From positions 1 through 17,580 of the forward strand of contig JAVVEE010000054.1 in assembly GCA_032251315.1 (NCBI GenBank): DNA of 17,580 bases, read 5' to 3'. The notes under the pieces are model-generated. The model ran no database searches. It was not told the origin of the DNA and was given only the letters and a program-made list of their open reading frames with translations. Positions within the stretch are counted from its first letter, which is position 1. Each line of letters begins with the position of its first letter. This document shows positions 9,017 through 15,110 of the stretch, one piece after another. The DNA is from LH-M37 sp032251315. Lineage in GTDB: Bacteria; Pseudomonadota; Gammaproteobacteria; SZUA-229. The translations under genes and the position numbers were made by a program.

Positions 9017-10387
9017 TTATAAAAGAAAGAGGGTGGCTAGTCCGAGAAAACTCAGAAACCCCACCACATCGGTAACGGTCGTCAGAACCACCGCCGCAGA
9101 CAGCGCCGGGTCGATGCCCATGCGCGATAATACCACCGGAATCAATACCCCGGAAAAGGCAGCAGCGATCAGGTTGAGCATCATGGCCGCGCCGATAATC
9201 AGGGCAATGCTGGTATCCTGAAACCAGATAAAGGTCACAATCGCCACTACAATGGCCCAGATGAAACCGTTCAAGAGCCCCACCATCAGCTCTTTGTTGC
9301 CCAGCCAGCGCAGGTTGGAGGCGCTCACCTGGCCCAGCGCCAGGCCGCGGATGGTCAGGGTCAGCGTCTGGCTGCCGGCGATGCCGCCCATGCTGGCGAC
9401 CACCGGCATCAGCACTGCAAGGGCGACGATTTTATCCAGCACCAGTTCGAAGCGGCCAATCACCCAGGCCGCTAAAAAGACCGTCACCAGGTTGATGCCC
9501 AGCCAGACGGCGCGACGTTGGGCGCTGTGAATAACCGGGGCGAAAAGGTCTTCATCTTCGCTCAGGCCGGCACTGGCCAGCAAGGCTTTATTAGCTTCGG
9601 CGAGGATGATATCGACCACGTTATCAACCGTGATGCGCCCCACCAGTTTGTCATCCGCGTCAACCACCGCCACCGAGATCAGGTCGCGGCGTTCGAACAG
9701 CAGCGCCACATCATGAGCATCCGCGTCCACCTGCACCCGGTCGGTGGCCTCCTGCATGACCTCGGCGACCAGCGCATCAGGGTGTTCGGCAACGGCTTCG
9801 GCCAGCGTTAATTTGCCCAGATAGGTGCCGTGTTCATCGGTCACCATCAGCGCATCAGTATGTGGCGGCAGGGGTTTTAGTCGGCGCAGGTAACGCAGCA
9901 CCACCGCGATAGAGACATCCTTACGAACACTGATGACATCGCTGCTCATCAGACGGCCCGCCGTGCCTTCGGCGAAGGAGAGCGTGGTCTCCAGACGCTG
10001 GCGGCGATCTTCATCCAGTGATTGCAGCACCGCCTCGCTGACATCCTCCGGCAACTCATCCATAACATCGGCGAGATCAGTCACCGCCATGGATTCAGTG
10101 GCGGCCACCACTTCGTGATGCTCCATTTCGTCAATGATGCTGCTGCGTGCCTCGTCGCCGAGGTAAATAAGGGTCTCGCCCTCCATCTCCACCGGCAGCA
10201 GCTGCCACAACTGCCGACGCAAATCAGGCGGCAGTGATTCCAGAATGTCGGCAATTTCAGCCGCATGCAGTTGTTCAAGATGCCTGCTGATGGCCGCATC
10301 ATTCCCGGCCTTAAGCTGGCCAATAATGAAATCGACCTGATGCAGCTCTTCTTGTTCCTGAATGTCGTCGTCGGTAACAGGGTTCAT
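9017..10387 (-). CDS. MgtE magnesium transporter/channel
   Basis: An inner-membrane Mg2+ channel gated by its own cytosolic Mg2+-sensing domains. The 456 residues follow the family order. A helical MgtE N-domain (about 14-140) comes first, with repeated EIADILESLPP-like and DLADVMDELPED-like motifs. Two CBS domains follow (about 147-205 and 206-265), then a connecting helix and five membrane helices (about 290-456). The membrane part contains the signature MPVVASMGGIAGSQ (327-340) and TTVTDVVGFLSFLG (436-449). D440 of the latter corresponds to the pore aspartate that coordinates Mg2+ in Thermus MgtE. The start has only a poor ribosome-binding site, but the N-terminus agrees with the usual family start. 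It stands alone on the - strand, divergent from the cation operon across a 727-base gap. Confidence 0.95.
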   Translation of the reverse strand: MNPVTDDDIQEQEELHQVDFIIGQLKAGNDAAISRHLEQLHAAEIADILESLPPDLRRQLWQLLPVEMEGETLIYLGDEARSSIIDEMEHHEVVAATESMAVTDLADVMDELPEDVSEAVLQSLDEDRRQRLETTLSFAEGTAGRLMSSDVISVRKDVSIAVVLRYLRRLKPLPPHTDALMVTDEHGTYLGKLTLAEAVAEHPDALVAEVMQEATDRVQVDADAHDVALLFERRDLISVAVVDADDKLVGRITVDNVVDIILAEANKALLASAGLSEDEDLFAPVIHSAQRRAVWLGINLVTVFLAAWVIGRFELVLDKIVALAVLMPVVASMGGIAGSQTLTLTIRGLALGQVSASNLRWLGNKELMVGLLNGFIWAIVVAIVTFIWFQDTSIALIIGAAMMLNLIAAAFSGVLIPVVLSRMGIDPALSAAVVLTTVTDVVGFLSFLGLATLFLL

Positions 10388-10695
10388 GTGGTGCCAATCA
10401 TTTTATAGGTGCTTGGTGATTCAGCGCATTGCCGGCTACGGTTTTGATCGCAACAGAGCGAGGCCGAAGTAATGCGTGACTATATAGGACGCATTCTAGC
10501 TGAGACACGTTAAACATACTCAGTCATCTAAGCCTGTTGGCATATTTAATTTGTGCAGCGGCTAAAGCCAATGCTTGCAATTAAGCTGGAGACTCATGGC
10601 CGTTACCCTGAAATAGCAGCGCATCACTGTGGTTCCAACATGGACCGGAGTAACAGGCTGTCTGATGGCCGGGCCTGTCAAAATATTCCATAAGT
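10388..10695. other. Intergenic region upstream of mgtE
   Basis: These 308 bases hold no gene I can support. On the - strand, as the mgtE leader, no M-box or other riboswitch pattern was recognised. It contains a palindrome around a TATATA box (10471-10495) and a weak inverted repeat ACAGGC (10653-10658) / GCCTGT (10673-10678). A TTGACA-like hexamer near 10680 on the - strand has no matching -10 box. The rest is unexplained. Confidence 0.4.
10471..10495 (-). promoter_or_regulatory. Palindrome around a TATATA box, possible mgtE operator/promoter
   Basis: AATGCGT (10471-10477) and ACGCATT (10489-10495) form a perfect 7-bp inverted repeat. The 11-base spacer contains TATATA, which could be a -10 box for mgtE read on the - strand, about 95 bases before its ATG. 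No good -35 box is visible. An operator overlapping a -10 box is the idea; it could equally be a chance palindrome. Confidence 0.25.
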
Positions 10696-10829
10696 TACTA
10701 TTGAGTTACATGGAAAGGATACCCTTCAATCAAGACGCGCTGAGAATACATCCGTGTACGCTCGGCAGCAGCATCCCTGCTGCTGACGGTCTTGATTGAA
10801 GGGTATCCTTTCCATGCGTTTTGTTAGTA
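10696..10829. repeat. Complete 134-bp palindromic interspersed repeat element
   Basis: Two 27-base arms (10710-10736 and 10789-10815), beginning ATGGAAAGGATACCC and ending in the reverse complement, are perfectly inverted. They are flanked by imperfect outer ends that still match at TACTA and TAGTA. The 52-base core contains an inner hairpin GCAGCAG-catcc-CTGCTGC (10765-10783). The left edge is fixed by comparison with 17490, where both copies begin TACTATTGAG after unrelated sequence. The right edge is fixed by the solo end at 145-161. It encodes no protein and lies between divergent genes. It resembles a MITE or a REP-like element; no target duplication longer than TA is seen. Confidence 0.75.
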
Positions 10830-10979
10830 TCTGTTGTTATTAATGATTTTTTTATCCTGATGGCTGGCGCGGGTGCGTCTTGATGAGCAGGCCGGGCGAT
10901 AAAAAAGTATCGTGGATTTTTAGCTTGTAAATAATTCTGGGCGAGAAAATTATCCCAGATTAAAGCCACTACCTCAGCT

Positions 10980-11008
10980 TTGTGTTTAAGCCAGAGGAAG
11001 CATATATA
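10980..11008 (+). promoter_or_regulatory. Candidate promoter of the DUF211/CCC1-like/P-ATPase operon
   Basis: TTGTGT (10980-10985) and TATATA (11003-11008) are separated by exactly 17 bases. The alternative -10 TATACT (11005-11010) is a better box with 19-base spacing. Just upstream, interleaved complementary arms lie at 10931-10959: ATAAT with ATTAT, and TCTGGG with CCCAGA. Matches to consensus are modest, so the call is tentative. Transcription from here would include the leader hairpin at 11047-11081. Confidence 0.35.
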
Positions 11009-11046
11009 CTTAAGCAGGCAGGGAAAGTTTATAGCAGAAAAAACAT

Positions 11047-11081
11047 CGGCGGAAAAACAGCAGCAGAGCATTTTTCCGCTG
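11047..11081 (+). promoter_or_regulatory. Leader hairpin upstream of the cation operon
   Basis: GCGGAAAAA (11049-11057) and TTTTTCCGC (11071-11079) form a perfect 9-bp stem, extendable to 11 with a G-U and a C-G pair. The 13-base loop is rich in CAG. It lies 33 bases before the DUF211 start codon and, if the promoter at 10980 is right, inside the 5' untranslated leader. No long T tract follows, so it is not a simple terminator. It may be an RNA regulatory or stabilising element. Confidence 0.45.
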
Positions 11082-11114
11082 CACCGGGTAAGAAAAAATC
11101 AGAGGCTGAAGATT

Positions 11115-11402
11115 ATGGTTTACGTAAAACGGATTGTTCTGGATGTGCTCAAACCCCATCAACCCAATACGCTTGAATTTTCGCAGCGCATCGCCGGTGT
11201 CGGCATTGATTATCGGGTGCATCTGATTGTGCTGGAGGTAGATGAAAACACTGAAACGGTGCAAATAGAAATCACCGCCAATACCATAGATTTTGCAGCC
11301 GTTCAGGCGGTGATAAAAGATCTGGGTGGCTCGCTGCACAGCATCGATGAAGTTGAAGTTTGTAATGAAGCCGAAATTCAAAATGAAGTAGAGGCTGATT
11401 AA
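11115..11402 (+). CDS. DUF211 family protein
   Basis: A small soluble protein of 95 residues belonging to DUF211, a family best known from archaea and of unestablished function. The family hallmarks are visible: an N-terminal RIVLDVLKPHQP strand-turn (residues 6-17), a VHLIVLEVDENTETVQIEI stretch (35-53), and the conserved GGSLHSIDEV near the C-terminus (71-80). The acidic tail runs to residue 95. The frame stays open upstream to 10980, but the N-terminus of the family begins at the ATG chosen here, with AGAGG 9 bases ahead. It is the first gene of a tight operon: 6 bases separate it from the CCC1-like membrane protein, and the P-type ATPase follows that. The context suggests a cytosolic partner or sensor in divalent-cation handling; this is inference. 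Confidence 0.85.
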   Translation: MVYVKRIVLDVLKPHQPNTLEFSQRIAGVGIDYRVHLIVLEVDENTETVQIEITANTIDFAAVQAVIKDLGGSLHSIDEVEVCNEAEIQNEVEAD

Positions 11403-11408
11403 GTTTTT

Positions 11409-11993
11409 ATGTTTATGCTGCGGCGGATAAAGTTTTTACTGGATATCACCCATAACCGTGACATTATGCGGCGCTATGTTGTGGTCAATGGTTTTGACGG
11501 CGCACTCACCATGCTGGGTTTGATCATTGGATTTATCGTCAGTGAAGCGGATGATTTGTCGGTGATTATTAGCGTCTGTCTGGGTGCGGCCATTGCGCTG
11601 GGCATGAGCGGTTTGAGCAGCGCCTACATCAGCGAATCGGCTGAACGCAAACATGCGCTCGGTAAACTCGAACAGGCGATGATCAGCGACCTCAGGGAAA
11701 GTGCGCACGGTGATGCCTCGCGCTGGGTGCCGCTGCTGACGGCACTGGTTAACGGCCTGTCGCCGCTGCTTATTTCGCTGTTAATTCTTTCTCCCATCGC
11801 ACTTTCCATCGCCGGTGTACCGCTGCCGTTCTCGCCGCTCTACAGCGCGATCGTCATCGCGCTGCTGCTGATTTTTCTGCTGGGCGTTTTTCTGGGCAGC
11901 ATTGCGCAGATCTCATGGCTGCGCAGTGGCTTGCAGACTTTATTCGTCGCCATAGTGACGGTCATACTCATCTATCTGATTGCGGGCTCGTAA
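11409..11993 (+). CDS. Short VIT1/CCC1-like membrane protein (TIGR00267-like)
   Basis: An inner-membrane protein of 194 residues resembling the VIT1/CCC1 group, whose members move Fe2+/Mn2+ by proton exchange. About five hydrophobic helices are visible, near 26-46, 51-73, 107-131, 143-165 and 175-192. The family's aspartate in the first helix is kept (NGFDGALT, 28-34), as is a GMSGLSSAYIS segment (65-75) in the place of the SMAAGEYVS motif. The cytosolic segment between helices 2 and 3 (about 76-106) is only some 30 residues. That is far shorter than the glutamate-rich metal-binding domain of plant VIT1, so this looks like the smaller archaeal-type branch. The start has no clear ribosome-binding site and is probably translated by coupling with the DUF211 gene. 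The ATPase ATG comes 1 base after its stop. The transported ion is unknown. Confidence 0.75.
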   Translation: MFMLRRIKFLLDITHNRDIMRRYVVVNGFDGALTMLGLIIGFIVSEADDLSVIISVCLGAAIALGMSGLSSAYISESAERKHALGKLEQAMISDLRESAHGDASRWVPLLTALVNGLSPLLISLLILSPIALSIAGVPLPFSPLYSAIVIALLLIFLLGVFLGSIAQISWLRSGLQTLFVAIVTVILIYLIAGS

Positions 11994-11994
11994 C

Positions 11995-14619
11995 ATGGCT
12001 GAACCCATCTGGCATACCTTAGACGTCAATGAAACTTTGCAGCAGCTTGAGTCTTCGGCCACGGGTCTGAGCCCGGCAGAAGCGCAAAAACGTCTGGCCG
12101 AATACGGCCCGAATGCCATTCCGTTAAAGCGGCGGCGTTCCCTACTGGCGATGTTGCTGGGGCAGTTTGCCGATTTTATGATCATGGTGCTGCTGGCGGC
12201 AGCGGTGATTTCCGGTCTGGTCGGCGAGCCGCAGGACGCCATCGCCATTCTGGTCATCGTACTGCTCAATGCGATTATCGGAGCCGTGCAGGAATACAGG
12301 GCACAGCACGCAGTCGCCGCATTACAGGAAATGGCCACGCCGGAGGCTCAGGTTTATCGTGATGCGCAGGTGATCACGCTGGCCTCCTCCGAACTGGTGC
12401 CGGGTGATGTCGTGGTGCTGGCAGCGGGCAATGTCGTGCCTGCCGATCTGCGGCTGCTGACAGTTGAAGAGCTGCAGGTCGATGAATCAGCCCTGACCGG
12501 CGAATCGCATTCCGTGGAAAAACAGAGCGCCACTTTAGATAACGCCGAGCTGGCGATTGGCGATCGCCAGAATCGGGCATTCAAAAGCAGTCTGGTGACT
12601 CACGGGCGGGGCGAGGGCGTGGTGGTGGCCACGGGCCTGAATACAGAGTTTGGCCGGATTGCGGAGCTGCTACAGGAAGAGACCGGTGTGAAGACGCCGT
12701 TGCAGGCGCGCCTGGCGCGTTTTGGTCGTTATCTGGCACTCGCCGTGCTGGCCATCTGCGTGGTCGTGTTCATCGCCGGACTGTTTCAGGGGCAGCCGGT
12801 CATGCTGATGTTTCTCACTGCCGTCAGTCTGGCAGTGGCGGCGATACCGGAAGCGTTGCCCGCCGTCGTCACTATCTCGCTCACGCTGGGGGCGCGCAAA
12901 CTGGTGCGGCATAAGACACTGGTGCGTAATCTGCCCGCAGTGGAAACGCTGGGCTCAGTCACTTATATCTGCACCGACAAAACCGGCACGCTCACCCAGA
13001 ATCGCATGACTGTTGAGCAGTATTATCTGGCGGGTGCATGGCATTCCTCACTGTTTGAGGTACAGGCCGAAGCGGTGCGTCAGCAACTGGGGCAGGCCAT
13101 GGCGATCAGCAACGACGTCACCGAAAAGGATGGCGAACCCGCTGGCGAGCCGACCGAGCTGGCCGTGTTTGAAGCCGCTGTTGAGGCTGGTTTTAGCAAG
13201 GCGGAACTGGAACAGTCGCTGCCACGTCTGGCGGCTATCGCCTTCAGCAGCAAACGCAAACAGATGACCACCTTGCACCAGTCAGCACAAACCGTCACCG
13301 CCTACATCAAGGGTGCCCCGGAAAAACTGCTGACACAATGTAAAACCGCCGCAGGCAGCAATGCCGCCGAGCGCTTCGATGCAGAGGCGATATTGCTCGA
13401 AGCCGAGCGCCTGGCGAATGAAGGTTATCGGGTGCTGGCCTTTGCCAGCCGTGAACTTGCCGGCCTGCCGGAACCGCTGGAAGCGGAAGAGGTCGAGCAG
13501 GATTTAACCTTTCTCGGGCTGGTGGCCCTGATCGATCCACCACGCCCGGAAGTGCCGCAGGCAATTGCCGACTGCTTAACCGCAGGCATTACCCCGGTGA
13601 TGATTACCGGCGACCATGCCGGCACCGCCATGGCCATCGCCCGCCGTCTGGGTATCGCCAGTGATGACCAGGAAATTTTAAGCGGAGAGGCGCTGGCACA
13701 AATCTCGGAAGAAAAATTTGCCCGCATGGTCGAAACTATCCGGGTCTACGCGCGGGTCACGCCCGAGCAGAAAATTCGCATCGTAAAAGCCTTACAGGTG
13801 AATGGTGAGTTCGTCGCCATGACCGGCGATGGGGTGAATGATGCACCGGCATTAAAGCGCGCCGGTATTGGCATAGCCATGGGCTTGCAGGGCACCGACG
13901 TCGCGCGCGAAGCCGCCGACATGGTGCTGCTCGATGACAACTTCGCCACCATCGTGCACGCCGTTCGAGCCGGGCGTCGCGTCTTCGACAACATCCGCAA
14001 GTTCATCAAAGACACCATGAGCTCCAATTCCGGTGAGATCTGGACGCTGTTTCTCGCGCCCTTTATGGGGCTGCCCATTCCGCTGTTACCCATCCATATT
14101 CTCTGGATCAATCTGGTCACCGACGGCCTGCCGGGGCTGGCATTTACCGCCGAACCCGCCGAGCCGAACATCATGCAGCGCGCGCCGCGTCCGCCGGAGG
14201 AAAGTATTTTTGCGCATGGCATGTGGCAACATATTATCTGGGTGGGGCTGTTTGTCGGCGGTATTTCCATCGCCGCCATGGCCTGGGCGATTTCCCGCGA
14301 TGTGCCCTACTGGCAGACCATCGTATTCACCGTGCTCACCGTCTCGCAACTGTTTCATTCACTGGCCGTGCGCAGCGAAAGCGCCTCACTGTTCAGTATC
14401 GGCCTGTTTACCAACTTGCCAATGCTGGGCGCGGTGCTGTTAACGCTGCTGTTACAACTGGCCGTCATCTACACCCCGGCACTGAATGATATTTTTCACA
14501 CCCAACCACTGCCACTGTTCGATCTGGTAGTGTGTCTGCTGCTGTCTTCGCTGGTACTGGTGGCCGTTGAAATTGAGAAGTGGCTGGTACGCCGTGGTCT
14601 TATCTATGCCGGTAATTAA
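11995..14619 (+). CDS. P-type ATPase, type IIA (Ca2+/Mn2+-type cation pump)
   Basis: An inner-membrane cation pump of 874 residues, full length for SERCA/PMR1-like bacterial P-type IIA ATPases. In order: an N-terminal cation-ATPase domain (about 1-70); an actuator domain with TGES at 168-171; PEALP in helix M4 (285-289); the phosphorylation motif DKTGT with D328; a nucleotide-binding domain with KGAPE; a hinge with TGDGVND (610-616); then M5-M10. The ion-site residues of SERCA are kept: E286 in M4, N678 and E681 in SSNSGE, and N706, T709 and D710 in NLVTDG. This supports a Ca2+ or Mn2+ substrate over Na+/K+, H+ or Mg2+. The frame is open to a TTG at 11980, but the ATG at 11995, one base after the preceding stop, is preferred. 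It is the third gene of the operon. Whether it pumps Ca2+ or Mn2+ cannot be told. Confidence 0.92.
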   Translation: MAEPIWHTLDVNETLQQLESSATGLSPAEAQKRLAEYGPNAIPLKRRRSLLAMLLGQFADFMIMVLLAAAVISGLVGEPQDAIAILVIVLLNAIIGAVQEYRAQHAVAALQEMATPEAQVYRDAQVITLASSELVPGDVVVLAAGNVVPADLRLLTVEELQVDESALTGESHSVEKQSATLDNAELAIGDRQNRAFKSSLVTHGRGEGVVVATGLNTEFGRIAELLQEETGVKTPLQARLARFGRYLALAVLAICVVVFIAGLFQGQPVMLMFLTAVSLAVAAIPEALPAVVTISLTLGARKLVRHKTLVRNLPAVETLGSVTYICTDKTGTLTQNRMTVEQYYLAGAWHSSLFEVQAEAVRQQLGQAMAISNDVTEKDGEPAGEPTELAVFEAAVEAGFSKAELEQSLPRLAAIAFSSKRKQMTTLHQSAQTVTAYIKGAPEKLLTQCKTAAGSNAAERFDAEAILLEAERLANEGYRVLAFASRELAGLPEPLEAEEVEQDLTFLGLVALIDPPRPEVPQAIADCLTAGITPVMITGDHAGTAMAIARRLGIASDDQEILSGEALAQISEEKFARMVETIRVYARVTPEQKIRIVKALQVNGEFVAMTGDGVNDAPALKRAGIGIAMGLQGTDVAREAADMVLLDDNFATIVHAVRAGRRVFDNIRKFIKDTMSSNSGEIWTLFLAPFMGLPIPLLPIHILWINLVTDGLPGLAFTAEPAEPNIMQRAPRPPEESIFAHGMWQHIIWVGLFVGGISIAAMAWAISRDVPYWQTIVFTVLTVSQLFHSLAVRSESASLFSIGLFTNLPMLGAVLLTLLLQLAVIYTPALNDIFHTQPLPLFDLVVCLLLSSLVLVAVEIEKWLVRRGLIYAGN

Positions 14620-14671
14620 TTTTTATGCTTTGATGTTAATTTGTAATTAAACAAAAACGGAGTCATTGGTT

Positions 14672-14884
14672 ATGAATACGAAAACCCCCACTCAAAAACT
14701 GCATCTTGCTATTGGCATCATCAGCACAATCTTCATCCTTGTTTTTATACTTCAGAACACCGAAGTTGTAACCGTAAATTTCCTCTTCTGGAAAATTGAA
14801 ATGTCACGTGTAATATTAATATTGGTTTTATTGCTGGTAGGTTTTTTATTGGGTTATATCTTACGCAGTAGACGGAGGTTGTAG
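14672..14884 (+). CDS. LapA-domain (DUF1049) small membrane protein
   Basis: A 70-residue inner-membrane protein of the LapA/DUF1049 family. In E. coli, LapA sits with LapB and helps tune lipopolysaccharide synthesis. Two helices are visible (about 11-28 and 46-64), joined by the family's typical QNTEVVTVNFLFWKIEMS loop (28-45). The second helix ends in the basic cluster RSRRRL, which should stay in the cytosol. The frame could start at a TTG at 14666, but the ATG at 14672 has GGAG 9 bases ahead and is preferred. No lapB follows, so a role in LPS control is not supported by context. It lies 52 bases after the ATPase stop with no terminator between and may be a distal member of that transcript. 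Confidence 0.85.
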   Translation: MNTKTPTQKLHLAIGIISTIFILVFILQNTEVVTVNFLFWKIEMSRVILILVLLLVGFLLGYILRSRRRL

Positions 14885-14909
14885 ATACCATCTCTCTCAC
14901 GCAATCGTT

Positions 14910-14929
14910 ATACCGGCGCAAGCCGGTAT
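14910..14929. repeat. REP-like hairpin ATACCGGC/GCCGGTAT
   Basis: A perfect 8-bp stem with loop GCAA lies 25 bases after the LapA-domain stop. It matches the style of the common proteobacterial palindromes of the form ...CCGGCGcaaGCCGG...ATCCA and is followed by TCCATG. It may help terminate or protect the upstream mRNA. There is no real T tract, so it is listed as a repeat rather than a terminator. Confidence 0.55.
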
Positions 14930-14984
14930 CCATGTTTGGGCTTTCGCTAAAATATCGAAACTTCATGATAATTTTTGACATGGC

Positions 14985-15012
14985 TGGTAGTGGGTGCGAA
15001 TACCCACTACCA
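14985..15012. repeat. 11-bp inverted repeat in the convergent intergenic region
   Basis: TGGTAGTGGGT (14985-14995) and ACCCACTACCA (15002-15012) are perfectly complementary around the loop GCGAAT. No T tract follows on either strand. It lies between convergent genes and, with the hairpin at 14910 and a short one at 15076-15088 (ACACG-aag-CGTGT), makes the spacer unusually rich in hairpins. It may act as a bidirectional mRNA end or be an interspersed repeat. Confidence 0.5.
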
Positions 15013-15110
15013 ACAAAGTTATGAATTATTAAGAAGGTTAATAATTGCGCGAATGTAGACACAATATGCATTCCTACACGAAGCGTGTGAATGAGAGAAA
15101 ATTTCATATT

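Noticed and set aside
9366..9410. Missing asparagine in the MgtE pore motif (GGIAGSQ rather than GGNxGxQ)
   Set aside because: As far as I recall, this substitution is common in gammaproteobacterial MgtE. The other pore residues, including D440, are intact, so it is probably not a loss of function.
10388..10695. M-box (Mg2+) riboswitch in front of mgtE
   Set aside because: Such elements precede mgtE in some bacteria, but no matching stem arrangement could be traced in this leader.
10730..11071. Possible 113-residue gene on the - strand across the repeat element
   Set aside because: Its C-terminal part is simply a translation of the palindromic element, and the rest covers the promoter and leader hairpin. 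There is no family resemblance.
10980..11114. Longer N-terminus for the DUF211 protein
   Set aside because: The extra 45 residues are not part of the family, cover the leader hairpin and have no ribosome-binding site. The ATG at 11115 matches the family start.
14745..15107. Possible 120-residue gene on the - strand
   Set aside because: It runs antisense through the LapA-domain gene and translates the REP-like palindrome as MDTGLRRYND, a well-known artefact of such repeats.
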